Part shown: in pieces, positions 17,278 to 26,233 of the stretch
Layout: each line of letters begins with the position of its first letter
How positions within the stretch are numbered: position 1 is the stretch's first letter
Source: Bifidobacteriaceae bacterium
GTDB lineage: Bacteria > Actinomycetota > Actinomycetes > Actinomycetales > WQXJ01
Assembly (NCBI GenBank): GCA_031265345.1
Contig: JAISCU010000464.1
Coordinates: forward strand, 1 to 52,570
DNA length: 52,570 bases
Direction of reading: 5' to 3'
Made by a program: the position numbers and the translations under genes
Notes under the pieces: generated by a model
Told to the model about the DNA's origin: nothing
Database searches by the model: none
Seen by the model: the letters and a program-made list of their open reading frames with translations, nothing else

Positions 17278-17663
17278 GCGAACAGATCATCGGAGAGATC
17301 CCCGATTACCCCGATGTCACGCAGACAGTGCGCCCGTGGGGGAGCTTCAGGCAGTATGCGCACAACCGCCCCGTGACCGTCAGTCTGATGGAAGTGAAAG
17401 AAGGCCAGCGCACAAGCCTGCAAGCCCATCCCGGGCGGGGCGAGCTTTGGATCGTGCTGGACGAGGGAGCCAAAGTTCACATCGGTGCGCATGAATGGAA
17501 CGCCGAGAAGGGCGAGGAAATCTGGATCCCCGCCGCCGGCAAGCATCGGTTGGGGAGCATGAAAGGAACGGTCCGGGTCCTCGAGATCGCGTTTGGAAAT
17601 TGGCAGCAAGACGACATTGTCCGCTTCGAAGACGACTACTCCAGGCCGGAACATGGCGAGTGA
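17274..17663 (+). CDS. Stand-alone cupin mannose-6-phosphate isomerase (type II)
   Basis: 129 residues that correspond to just the C-terminal isomerase domain of bifunctional ManC/AlgA-type proteins: RPWGSFRQY (20-28), TSLQAHPGRGELWIVL (47-62) with metal ligands His52 and Glu57, IPAAGKHRLG (86-95, His91), and DDIVRFEDDYSRP near the end. It would interconvert mannose-6-P and fructose-6-P or act on a related sugar phosphate. It overlaps both neighbours (4 bp and 11 bp), so it is translated together with them. It is the second of three isomerases in one operon. Confidence 0.88.
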   Translation: MSEQIIGEIPDYPDVTQTVRPWGSFRQYAHNRPVTVSLMEVKEGQRTSLQAHPGRGELWIVLDEGAKVHIGAHEWNAEKGEEIWIPAAGKHRLGSMKGTVRVLEIAFGNWQQDDIVRFEDDYSRPEHGE

Positions 17664-19440
17664 TCGGCCAGGCGAGGCCAGGCGCGCCCGCGCTCCGTTG
17701 ATGCCAGCGCGCCTGCCGCACGCCGACTGCGGATACGACATCTACCCCGCCCATGACATTGGCCCTGAACGAATCATCATCGGGCACGCCCAGATCGCAG
17801 GCGCCCTCGCGAACTACGCCACGATCACTCTTGACGGCTACGCGGGGGTGGCTTGGCAAGAGTTCCGCCGCCAGTTGACCGGCGCGTGGAACAGCCAGGG
17901 GATCGTTTCGGAATGGATCGACGTCACCCAAGCGTTGCGGCCCGCTAGCCAGTTGCAGGCCCTGACTGGGCCATACACAGGCGGAGACGACCCGATCTTC
18001 GGGACAGCGTTCACCGGAGATCTTTCCGATTTCTTCGATGCCGACAAGCTCGGCGGGTTGAAACCATCCGGAAACGCTGACGTCGCCCTTGTGTTCGGGT
18101 GCGGAGCGGCCTTGGCCTGCTGGGACGGTGCCTTGGTCTACCTGGAAGTGCCAAAGAACGAGATCCAGTTCCGGGCGCGCGCTGGCAGTGCGACCAATCT
18201 GGGCGTAGCTTGTCTCGAATCCCCGCGGGCGGCCTACAAGCGCAATTACTTCATCGACTGGCCGGTGTTGAACCGGCACAAGGAGAAGTTGTTACCGGGA
18301 ATCGACCTGCTCATCGACGAGCAACGGAGCGCCGATCCGACGGCGATTCGCGGAACGGACCTGCGTCAAGCGCTCGACGAGTTGACCAGGGTCCCGCTGC
18401 GGACTCGACCGTGGTTCGAACCGGGCGCGTGGGGTGGCCAATGGATGAAGCGGCACATCCCGCGACTGCCCCAAGATGTGCCCAATTACGCTTGGTCGTT
18501 CGAGTTGATCTCACCCGAGAACGGGCTCGTGCTGGAAAGCAGCGGAATCAGCCTGGAGATTTCCTTCGACACGTTGTTGTTCCACGACGCCCGAGCTGTT
18601 CTGGGCGAGAGCGCATCACGATTCGGTGCCGAATTCCCTATCCGTTTCGACTTTCTGGACACTTTCGACGGAGGCAACCTGTCGGTCCAAGTTCATCCTC
18701 GCCCCGAATACATCCGAGCCAATTTCGGGGAACGTTTCACCCAAGACGAAGCCTACTACATCCTCGACTGCCGGCCGGGAGCCGAGGTGTACCTGGGCTT
18801 CCGGGCCGACATCGACCCGGATCAGTTCCGCACCGTGCTCGACGACAGCGCGCAGACCGGGCGCCCGATAGACGTAAAACGATTCGTGCAAACCCATCCG
18901 GCCCGTCGACACGACCTGTTCCTCATCCCGCACGGCACCATCCACTGCTCGGGCGTTGACAACCTGGTCCTGGAGATCAGTGCCACCCCGTACATCTTTA
19001 CTTTCAAGTTGTACGATTGGGTCCGCCCCGACCTAGATGGCAAGTTGCGGCCCCTGAACATAGAACGGGGCATGGCCAACTTGGATTTCGAGCGCAAAGG
19101 CGACCTCCTCGGCTCGGAACACATCTCCTGCCCGGAACTGATCGCCGAGGGTCCTGACTGGAGACTGATCCATCTGCCCACCCATCCGGACCACTTCTAT
19201 GACGTGCGCCGCATCGAACTGGACGCTGGCGAGTTCGAATTGCCGACCGCGGACAGCGTCCAGGTCATGAGCTTGGTCGAAGGCGACCATGTGGTTGTCG
19301 AAGCAGGTGGAAGAAGGACTCGCTATGGTTTCGCGGAGACCTTTATCGTGCCTGCGGCGGCCGAACGGGTCCGTTTTCATGCCGAACGGCCCGTGAAAGT
19401 CGTAACCGCCAACGTCAAACCAGGCCGGGGGCCGTTGTGA
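17653..19440 (+). CDS. Long class I mannose-6-phosphate isomerase-like protein
   Basis: 595 residues. The C-terminal half is a type I PMI: GGNLSVQVHPRPEY (His348 and the preceding Gln are typical zinc ligands), EAYYILDCRPGAEVYLGF (Glu366) and FLIPHGTIHCSG. The N-terminal ~230 residues (ANYATITLDGYAGV, LVFGCGAALACWDGALVYLEVPK) resemble a P-loop-free uridine-kinase-like segment seen in long ManA homologues; I do not know its role. The ATG at 17653 lies inside the previous gene's end; an ATG at 17701 is an alternative. The GTGA overlap with the kinase gene shows tight coupling. Confidence 0.85.
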   Translation: MASDRPGEARRARAPLMPARLPHADCGYDIYPAHDIGPERIIIGHAQIAGALANYATITLDGYAGVAWQEFRRQLTGAWNSQGIVSEWIDVTQALRPASQLQALTGPYTGGDDPIFGTAFTGDLSDFFDADKLGGLKPSGNADVALVFGCGAALACWDGALVYLEVPKNEIQFRARAGSATNLGVACLESPRAAYKRNYFIDWPVLNRHKEKLLPGIDLLIDEQRSADPTAIRGTDLRQALDELTRVPLRTRPWFEPGAWGGQWMKRHIPRLPQDVPNYAWSFELISPENGLVLESSGISLEISFDTLLFHDARAVLGESASRFGAEFPIRFDFLDTFDGGNLSVQVHPRPEYIRANFGERFTQDEAYYILDCRPGAEVYLGFRADIDPDQFRTVLDDSAQTGRPIDVKRFVQTHPARRHDLFLIPHGTIHCSGVDNLVLEISATPYIFTFKLYDWVRPDLDGKLRPLNIERGMANLDFERKGDLLGSEHISCPELIAEGPDWRLIHLPTHPDHFYDVRRIELDAGEFELPTADSVQVMSLVEGDHVVVEAGGRRTRYGFAETFIVPAAAERVRFHAERPVKVVTANVKPGRGPL

Positions 19441-20429
19441 CCGAATACGTGCTTGGGATCGACGCTGGCGGCACCAAGACCGTCGCAGCCATAGTCGACG
19501 GCGACGGTAATCTCGCAGGAGTGGGTGTCTCCGGCCCAGGGAACATCGACGGCACGGGCATTGCGACAGTCAAGCAGTCTCTGCGCGAATCGGTCTCCCA
19601 AGCCCGCGAGGCAGCAGGAGACATCTCGCCGCGAGTTACGTTCGCTGGCGTCGCCGGGGTGCTGTTGGAGGTGGACCAGGAGCGCACGCGCGAGATGATC
19701 GCGCCGGTCCTCGGCGAGGCGGCAGCGATCTTGGAAGTGGACCATGACGGAAGAGCCGCATTCGCAGGCGGCCTCGCGGGTGGCCCCGGCGTGGTGCTGA
19801 TCGCCGGCACGGGCACGCTCTGCTTCGGGCGCGACAAGACGGGCCGGGAATGGCGAGCGAGTGGGTGGGGATCACTGTTCGGGGACGAGGGAAGCTCGTA
19901 TTGGATTGCGATCCAGGGGGTCCGGGCGGCATTGCGGGGCTGCGACGGCAGGGCCCCCGCCACGAGTTTGGGCGAGTTGCTGTTTCCGATGCTTGGAGTC
20001 ACCGGTCCAGAACACCTATTGAGTAGCGCTAGAAGCGACCGTTGGACCCGCAGCGAACTCGCCGCTTTGGCTCCAGTGGTGATCGATGCCGCTCAACAGG
20101 GAGACGCCGCGGCCCGGGAAGTCACCAGGCGCGCGGTCCTGAACTTGACCGAAGCAGTAGCTGCTGTCTCGCACCATTTGGATTTCGCTGACAAGCCTTT
20201 CCGGGTCGCTGGAGTGGGAGGTCTGCTCGGCTCGCGACATGTGTGGAGGGCGTTGCGCGGACATTTGGAATCATCTGATCTCGCGGCCGTGCTCGTCCGC
20301 CCGGAAATGCCGCCGGTCTTGGGGTCCGCTTTGCTCGCGTTGGGTCGCCTTCACGCGGTTGAACCCGATAAGCTCCCGGTTCGGATCATCGACACCATGC
20401 GGCAGGCCGCGTTGCAGATCGGCCTATGA
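19437..20429 (+). CDS. BadF/BadG-family sugar (N-acetylglucosamine-like) kinase
   Basis: 330 residues of the ASKHA fold: phosphate-1 loop VLGIDAGGTKT (5-15), phosphate-2 VVLIAGTGTL (about 120-129), and GWGSLFGDEGSSYWIA (about 143-158), the BadF/NAGK signature. Such kinases phosphorylate N-acetylglucosamine, glucosamine or related hexoses on import. In this operon it would phosphorylate the sugar delivered by the ABC importer before the isomerases act. It starts with GTG overlapping the upstream stop. Confidence 0.9.
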   Translation: MTEYVLGIDAGGTKTVAAIVDGDGNLAGVGVSGPGNIDGTGIATVKQSLRESVSQAREAAGDISPRVTFAGVAGVLLEVDQERTREMIAPVLGEAAAILEVDHDGRAAFAGGLAGGPGVVLIAGTGTLCFGRDKTGREWRASGWGSLFGDEGSSYWIAIQGVRAALRGCDGRAPATSLGELLFPMLGVTGPEHLLSSARSDRWTRSELAALAPVVIDAAQQGDAAAREVTRRAVLNLTEAVAAVSHHLDFADKPFRVAGVGGLLGSRHVWRALRGHLESSDLAAVLVRPEMPPVLGSALLALGRLHAVEPDKLPVRIIDTMRQAALQIGL

Positions 20430-20655
20430 CTGATAAGTAGCTGATCGTTGAGAGTCCCCGACTGTGCATCACCCCGCCAAAGCCTTCGCCCACCAACTAG
20501 AATCACTCCGTCAGCCCGGCACGCGAATGCTCCTGCGGACCCAGGCTCTGGTCCCTGACCGGACCGACGCCGCAGCCACCATCGGACGTGTGCAGGGAGA
20601 GCCAACCCGGAACTTCGGATTATGCTGGAAACGATCCAGCTTGGGGAGAGTGAAG
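20430..20655. other. Intergenic between kinase and lacI-type gene
   Basis: 226 bp with no gene. It contains the lacI-type promoter region and the candidate operator at 20624-20640. Nothing else is recognisable. Confidence 0.6.
20624..20640. promoter_or_regulatory. LacI-type operator upstream of lacI gene
   Basis: GCTGGA-AACGA-TCCAGC, 6-bp perfect arms around a core AAACGATCC that is typical of LacI-family sites. It ends 15 bp before the regulator's ATG and overlaps a TTATGCT -10-like element, so it probably mediates autoregulation. Confidence 0.65.
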
Positions 20656-21696
20656 ATGGCGGCGCAGCGCGGTAAAGCGAGGCAGTCCGACATTGCCCTA
20701 TCCGCAGGAGTCTCCCAGACGACGGTGTCGCTGGTGCTTTCCGGACGTGTCGACGGACCGGTGACCATCAGCGAAGAGACCCGAGCGAAAGTGCTGAGGG
20801 CGGCCGCGAAGCTGGGATACTCCCCCAACATCGCGGCGCAACGGTTGGCGGGAGGTCGCACAGGACTGATCGGGGTATACAGCTTCGAACCGATCTTCCG
20901 TTCGCCGAACTCATGGGTCTACCTGCCGCTGCTCATGGGCATCGAGAAGGAGGCAGAGGAACGCGGCCTGGACCTGGTGATCTTCACCTCCCGAAGTGAC
21001 GACACCACCGCTTCGAGAATCTACTCCGAGGGTCGTAACCGGATGGGGCTGGTGGACGGGTCGATCTTGTTGGGTCGGCACGGAGACACCACCGAGTTGG
21101 CGAGGCTGGCTCGAGAGTCGTTTCCGTTCGTGTACTTTGGACGGCGCAGCCCGGCCGGGGCGGACATCAATTGGGTTTCCACCGACTACACCACTGGCAC
21201 CAAGAGAGTCGCTGAACAGGTGCTGGCCAAGGGACACCGGACACTGAAGTACATCGGTTTGGCCGACAACCTGGAGCCCGAAGATGACCGCGAAGAAGGC
21301 TTCCGCCTGGCGATGAAGGCTACCGGGTTGGCCGCTGAAGTGGAGCGGATCGAACCTACCGAGATCACCGCTTCGTGGCTTGCCCGGCAATTCCGGAACG
21401 GTGTCACCGCACTTATTTTGGAGAGTCCCGCTTTGGCTCAGCGGCTGCCGGAGGTGGCCAAAGAAGCACAGGTGTCCATACCTGCCGAACTGTCAGTGGC
21501 GGTGCTGGGGGATCTGGACCATACCGAAGGCGACGGAGTGAGTTGGACCGGCTTTTCCCTGGACCTGCAGTTGTTGTGCGGGCGCGTCGTGGAAGAGCTT
21601 GTCAGGGTGATCGCCAACCCCCACGCGCCCGCCGAACACGTGCTGCTCCCATGCACTCCTGTAGACGGCGGCACGGTGGCGGCCAGGTACCCATAA
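20656..21696 (+). CDS. LacI-family transcriptional regulator
   Basis: 346 residues from ATG 20656 (GGGGAG 7 bp upstream; a GTG at 20650 is too close to it). The LacI helix-turn-helix is QSDIALSAGVSQTTVSLVLS (about 11-30) with hinge SPNIAAQRLAGGRTGLIGV; the rest is a periplasmic-binding-like sensor. It lies between the catabolic genes and the transport genes and likely represses the transporter promoter whose -10 is covered by an 18-bp palindrome. Confidence 0.94.
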   Translation: MAAQRGKARQSDIALSAGVSQTTVSLVLSGRVDGPVTISEETRAKVLRAAAKLGYSPNIAAQRLAGGRTGLIGVYSFEPIFRSPNSWVYLPLLMGIEKEAEERGLDLVIFTSRSDDTTASRIYSEGRNRMGLVDGSILLGRHGDTTELARLARESFPFVYFGRRSPAGADINWVSTDYTTGTKRVAEQVLAKGHRTLKYIGLADNLEPEDDREEGFRLAMKATGLAAEVERIEPTEITASWLARQFRNGVTALILESPALAQRLPEVAKEAQVSIPAELSVAVLGDLDHTEGDGVSWTGFSLDLQLLCGRVVEELVRVIANPHAPAEHVLLPCTPVDGGTVAARYP

Positions 21697-21733
21697 CGAT
21701 CCCGTAACGACAGTTCTCCTTATGCGCGAATGA

Positions 21734-21776
21734 TTGACGGGGGCGCGTCATCCGCATATACTAATGCGCATTAGTA
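21734..21776 (+). promoter_or_regulatory. Sigma-70 promoter with overlapping LacI-type palindrome
   Basis: TTGACG (21734-21739), a 17-bp spacer and TATACT (21757-21762) make a near-consensus promoter. The perfect 18-bp palindrome TACTAATGCGCATTAGTA (21759-21776) covers the -10 and the start site, so repressor binding would block polymerase. It drives the binding-protein/ABC genes starting at 21804. Confidence 0.88.
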
Positions 21777-21803
21777 GCCTCCGTGACACTACAAGGAGAA
21801 GCA

Positions 21804-22922
21804 ATGAAGCACACTACTGCGCCCCGATTGTCAGCCTCTATCCTCGTCGGATGCCTAGCGGTGACGTTGGTCGGCTGCACAGCCGCATCGACTTCGAGCC
21901 CGGACGACTCCGGCTCGGCCACCACGCCGGTCGGTGGACCCGTCGCCCCTTCGACTCCGGACCCGAACGTGAAGCCCGAGCAAGTGGCCGAACTCGGCGC
22001 TCCGACTGCCGCTCTGTGCCAGGGTGGCAGTTACAAGCTCGGCCTGGACAGCTATTCTGACGCGGACCCTTCAAACGCCGCCGTCATCCAGGCCTTCAAG
22101 AGAGTTGCCGGGGACATCGGTTGCCTCGAAATCATCTCGCTCATCGACAACGGCGATCCGAGCACTTCACTGCAAAATGTGAAGAGTCTGATCCAACAGG
22201 ACGTCGACATGATCGCCCTGGCCACGGTGGTGCAGGCCGCCCAACCAGGAATCATGGATGAGATAAAGGCTGCGGGGATACCGGCCGTGTCGATGTATCT
22301 CACCGCGCCGGGAGCGCCGCAGGTGAACGTCTCTCGGGTCGAGGTCGGGACTCTCGGTGGCACCTCCTTGGCCGAGGAGTACAAGAAGACGTCCACCGAG
22401 GTGCCGTACGTTATCGTCGGAGCCTTCCCAGACGCGGGCGAGGCTTCCGAACTGCAGATGGGTGCCTTCTCTGAAGCCATCCAGTCCGTGCTGGGCGACG
22501 TTCCGGATGAGAACATTCTGGAAATCGACACCAAGGCCGATCCGCCGCAAGCAAACGCGCAGACCAAGTCGGTGCTGGCCCGCATACCGGAAGGCTCAAA
22601 GATCCTTTTCGCTGGCGTGAACGACGTGGTCACCTACGCGATGCTCCAGGGCATCAATGAATCCGGGCGCGGCGCCGATGCGATGGGCGTCGGCTTCAGC
22701 GGCGACGCCACCGGCATTGGCTTCGTCTGCGACAACAAAGCATATTTGGGGACCGTCGCCTTCTTCCCGGAGAAGTCCGCAGATTATGTGGTTCCGGTCC
22801 TATTCGCGTCGCTGCGCGGCGAGCCCATCCCCGAATCGGTGGCAACTCCGATCGAGATGCTCACCCGCGGCAACATCTCCGAGTATTACCCGGAGCTCGC
22901 CTGCGCGACCGAATCGAGGTAG
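21804..22922 (+). CDS. Sugar ABC transporter substrate-binding lipoprotein
   Basis: 372 residues from ATG 21804 (AAGGAG upstream). The signal peptide ends in the lipobox LVGC (Cys near residue 24), followed by a Ser/Pro/Gly linker, so it is a lipid-anchored binding protein. The mature part is a ribose/galactose-type periplasmic binding fold (Peripla_BP_4): two lobes with IIDNGDPSTSLQNVKSLIQQ-like and ILFAGVNDVVTYAMLQG segments (each part of the usual RbsB pattern). It delivers an unknown sugar to the permease encoded two genes on. Confidence 0.9.
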   Translation: MKHTTAPRLSASILVGCLAVTLVGCTAASTSSPDDSGSATTPVGGPVAPSTPDPNVKPEQVAELGAPTAALCQGGSYKLGLDSYSDADPSNAAVIQAFKRVAGDIGCLEIISLIDNGDPSTSLQNVKSLIQQDVDMIALATVVQAAQPGIMDEIKAAGIPAVSMYLTAPGAPQVNVSRVEVGTLGGTSLAEEYKKTSTEVPYVIVGAFPDAGEASELQMGAFSEAIQSVLGDVPDENILEIDTKADPPQANAQTKSVLARIPEGSKILFAGVNDVVTYAMLQGINESGRGADAMGVGFSGDATGIGFVCDNKAYLGTVAFFPEKSADYVVPVLFASLRGEPIPESVATPIEMLTRGNISEYYPELACATESR

Positions 22923-22924
22923 CG

Positions 22925-23779
22925 ATGAACGCCATAGTCCATACTGCCGACTGGCATGAGGCACGTCGAAGCCGGGCCCGGGTATTTCAGTGGGAGCCGG
23001 AAAACTGCCCGGCCCACGTCCCACAAGTGGCGCTCATACACGGCTTGTGCTGCAATGTGCGGGAGTGGGAGCAACTCGGGGCGCGACTGGCGGCGTGCGG
23101 ACTGCGGGTCGTGGCTCCAGAGCTGCGCGGGCATGGGTTGACGGCTGCGGCCGATGGCGACTACTCCCTGCAGGGGCTGGCGGAGGATGTGTTCGCCGCC
23201 GCCCGGCCCGGTCCCGATACCGTGGTGGTTGGCCACTCTTTGGGCGGGGCCATCGCGATCGAATTGGCCGCAAGGCACACGGTGAAGCAGGTGGTCACCG
23301 TGTCCGGCTATATCCATGCCAAGTACGACGGCGCCAGCCATGCGGAAGCTGTGGCCGCGTTGACCCCGCCAGAAGGCTGGGCGGCGCCGCCGGAGGTTTG
23401 GAAGGAAACCGTGGCCGGCTACTGGGAGCCAGAGACACCGGACCCGGCATGGCTGCGGCGATACTTCGACGATGGTCTCAAATCGAATCCAGACGGGAAT
23501 TTGGAGCCTCGGCTGCCCTGGCATCGCCGCGTGGAGATCGTCGATTCGCTGGCCGACCACAACCCAATCGAGGCGTTGAGAGGTTCAACTGCCGAACTGA
23601 CTGCGGTCCTGGCTGGTGCGGACGAGACCTGTGTGAGCGGTTGGCAGGACGAGGAGTCCATCCTGACTGCCCGGCCCGCTGCCCGGATCATCCGCGTCGC
23701 CGGTGGTCGTCACTACCTCCCGTTTGGCCGCCCGCAGGCCGTTCTGGAAGCCGTCCTCGCCGCTGTCTGGAAGAAGTGA
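22925..23779 (+). CDS. Alpha/beta hydrolase
   Basis: 284 residues. VALIHGLCCNVREWEQL (about 35-51) is the oxyanion loop, VVGHSLGGAIAIEL has the nucleophile Ser105 in GHSLGG, and the catalytic His is probably in VAGGRHYLPFG near the C-terminus. The family covers esterases, lactonases and C-C hydrolases; the position between binding protein and ATPase suggests deacylation or lactone opening of the imported compound or its product. It begins 2 bp after the binding-protein stop and its stop overlaps the next start (TGATG). Confidence 0.88.
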   Translation: MNAIVHTADWHEARRSRARVFQWEPENCPAHVPQVALIHGLCCNVREWEQLGARLAACGLRVVAPELRGHGLTAAADGDYSLQGLAEDVFAAARPGPDTVVVGHSLGGAIAIELAARHTVKQVVTVSGYIHAKYDGASHAEAVAALTPPEGWAAPPEVWKETVAGYWEPETPDPAWLRRYFDDGLKSNPDGNLEPRLPWHRRVEIVDSLADHNPIEALRGSTAELTAVLAGADETCVSGWQDEESILTARPAARIIRVAGGRHYLPFGRPQAVLEAVLAAVWKK

Positions 23780-25287
23780 TGGCTGACAATCTCACGCCGG
23801 TTCTTGAGCTGCGCAACGTCTCGAAGGGTTTCGGGGCGGTCCAAGCTCTCGACGACGTCTCCTTGTCGGTCGCCGCAGGCGAGGTGATCTGCCTGGTCGG
23901 GGAGAACGGGGCGGGAAAATCCACCCTGGCCAGCATCGTGGCGGGTATCTACCGTCCGTCCAGAGGAGAGGTGTTCGTCGAGGGCAAATCCTGGGTGTTC
24001 AATTCCACCCGGGACGCCTTCGCCGCCGGGGTGCGTCTGACACCACAGGAACTCCTGCTGGCGACAAACCTGTCAGTGGCGGAGAACATCTCGATGGGGC
24101 ACTGGCCCCAGTCCGGTCCAGGCATCGTGAGTTCGCGGCAACTCCGCCGGATCGCGAAGGAACGACTGGGCATCCTCGGCATCACCGAGCTGGATGTGGA
24201 CGCGCGCGTCGCCGGGCTGCGGGTCACCGACCAGGCCTTCACGCAACTCGCCCGCGCACTGACTCCGGGTGCGAAGCTGCTGATCGCCGACGAACCGACC
24301 GCTCCGATGAGCGCAAGCGAAGTCGGACGCCTCATGGAGGTGTTGTCGACGGTCGCCGCATCCGGAATCGGCGTCGTATACATCTCGCACCGCAGCGATG
24401 AAGTCTTGGCTATGGCGAGCCGGGTACTGGTGTTGCGCGATGGACGGTTGCGCGATGAGATCGGCAAAGCGGAACTCACCAAAAGACGGCTCGTCTCCGC
24501 GATGCTTGGCGGCAAGGACATCCGGCACGATTCCTCCAGTCGTGATCCCGGACCGGTCCGACTGGATGTCCGCGGCCTGGCTGGCGGCGAGCTGAGCGGA
24601 CTGGATCTATCCGTTCGCGGAGCCGAGATCGTTGGGCTGTACGGGGTGTCAGGTTCGGGGCGGGAGGCCGTTGGTCCGCTGCTATTCGGAGCGGCGAAGA
24701 GACGCTCGGGCCAGATAAGAGTGGACGGAAAACTGATCACGGGTTCATCACCAAGGCACGCGATCGCGGCTGGAATGGCTTACGTTCCGGCCGAACGGCG
24801 CAGTCAGGGGCTAGTCATGGGTGACTCGGTGAAACACAATGCCACCTTGGGCAACCTGACGCAGGTTTCGACCCGAGGCGTGATCGCTGGAAGCGCCGAG
24901 CGCAAACTGGTGGAGCATTGGCGCGAGCGCTTGGACCTAAAGACCCCGAGTATCGAGACGCTGGTCCAGGCGATGAGCGGCGGAACGCAACAGAAGGTGC
25001 TGCTCGCCCGGTGGCTGATCAAGCAACTGCCGGTGTTGGTGTTGGATGAGCCGACCCGTGGGGTCGATATTGCCACCAAGGCCGAAATCTACGAACTCCT
25101 CCGGCGCGTGGCCTCCGAGCAGACCGCTGTCCTGGTCATCTCCGGCGACCCGGAGGAACTGGCCGCCATCTCGGACCGAGCGGTGGTGGTGGCCTCCGGG
25201 AGAATGGCAGCCGAGCTAGAGCACCCCGAAGAGCGCCAACTCATCTCGTCCGCCTTGACCAAGATTGGGTTTGAAGATGCGAATTAA
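23779..25287 (+). CDS. Ribose-type sugar ABC transporter ATPase (two domains)
   Basis: 502 residues. Domain 1 (about 8-235) has Walker A GENGAGKST, and LLIADEPTAPMSASE as Walker B with a weak signature (VTDQAFTQLARAL). Domain 2 (about 255-500) lacks a Walker A Lys (GVSGSGRE), as usual for RbsA-type second domains, but keeps MSGGTQQKVLLARWL and LVLDEPTRGVD. It energises uptake with the RbsC-like permease. Its start overlaps the hydrolase stop; its end overlaps the permease. Confidence 0.94.
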   Translation: MADNLTPVLELRNVSKGFGAVQALDDVSLSVAAGEVICLVGENGAGKSTLASIVAGIYRPSRGEVFVEGKSWVFNSTRDAFAAGVRLTPQELLLATNLSVAENISMGHWPQSGPGIVSSRQLRRIAKERLGILGITELDVDARVAGLRVTDQAFTQLARALTPGAKLLIADEPTAPMSASEVGRLMEVLSTVAASGIGVVYISHRSDEVLAMASRVLVLRDGRLRDEIGKAELTKRRLVSAMLGGKDIRHDSSSRDPGPVRLDVRGLAGGELSGLDLSVRGAEIVGLYGVSGSGREAVGPLLFGAAKRRSGQIRVDGKLITGSSPRHAIAAGMAYVPAERRSQGLVMGDSVKHNATLGNLTQVSTRGVIAGSAERKLVEHWRERLDLKTPSIETLVQAMSGGTQQKVLLARWLIKQLPVLVLDEPTRGVDIATKAEIYELLRRVASEQTAVLVISGDPEELAAISDRAVVVASGRMAAELEHPEERQLISSALTKIGFEDAN

Positions 25288-26233
25288 GTTCAACTGGGTC
25301 AACCTGCTGCGGAGCCAGGGCCTCTTGATAATCCTCATCTGCATCGTCGTCTACTTCTCCGTCGCCTCACCGTTCTTCCTCACCCCGCAGAATCTGCTCT
25401 CGATCGCCAGCGCCTCTGCTGCGTTGGGCGTCATGGCGATCCCGCAGACCTTTCTCATCATCTCCGGCGGCATCGACGTTTCGGTCGGGTCGGTGGTCTG
25501 CCTGTCCGGAGTGGTGGTGGGCCTGGTGGCAAAAGGTGGCGGAAACGTCTGGGTGGGTGTGCTCCTGGCAATTTGCGTCGGAATGGCCTGCGGCTTGGCC
25601 AACGGCTCATTGGTGGTCTTCCTCAAAGTCAATCCGCTCATCGTCACCTTGGGCCTCATGTCCGTCTTCACCGGACTGGCGTACATGACATCCCAGAACC
25701 TCACCCTAATCGTGTCGGACGAGGGCTTCCGTCAGATCGCACTGGCAAACGTCGGCGGATTCCCGGTGGCGGTGATGGTCGTGCTGGTCCTGTTTGGCGC
25801 AGCCTTTTTCGTTGGCCGCGCCACGGTCGTGGGCCGCAATATCTACGCCATGGGAGGCAACCTGACGGCAGCCCGGCTGGTCGGCATACCCACTGGCCGC
25901 TACTCGTTGGTCCTCTACGCCTGCTCTGGGTTGGCGGCAGGAATCGCGGGCGTCTTCGTGACTTCCCAACTGGGGGCTGCCTCGCCGCAGGTGGGTACCA
26001 CTTACATGTTGTCGGTGGTCACGGCAGTGATCCTGGGCGGCGCCAGCTTAGCTGGAGGAGTGGGAACCATCTGGGGAACCCTGATTGCGGTGTGCATCCT
26101 GGGTTCCCTGCAATCGGGGTTCACCCTGCTGCAGCTCTCATCCTCAACCCAAACGATGGCCCAGGGTTTGGCTCTGATCGTCGCGGTGCTGCTCGACCAA
26201 GGAGTGCGCGCCGGAAAAGGAGGTGTCGCATGA
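25277..26233 (+). CDS. Ribose-type sugar ABC transporter permease
   Basis: 318 residues, from ATG 25277 inside the last codons of the ATPase. Eight to ten hydrophobic segments and the EAA-like SVVTAVILGGASLAGGVGTI loop (about 250-270) are typical of RbsC. A single permease gene is enough because the protein homodimerises. The following gene overlaps it by ATGA. Confidence 0.93.
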   Translation: MRIKFNWVNLLRSQGLLIILICIVVYFSVASPFFLTPQNLLSIASASAALGVMAIPQTFLIISGGIDVSVGSVVCLSGVVVGLVAKGGGNVWVGVLLAICVGMACGLANGSLVVFLKVNPLIVTLGLMSVFTGLAYMTSQNLTLIVSDEGFRQIALANVGGFPVAVMVVLVLFGAAFFVGRATVVGRNIYAMGGNLTAARLVGIPTGRYSLVLYACSGLAAGIAGVFVTSQLGAASPQVGTTYMLSVVTAVILGGASLAGGVGTIWGTLIAVCILGSLQSGFTLLQLSSSTQTMAQGLALIVAVLLDQGVRAGKGGVA

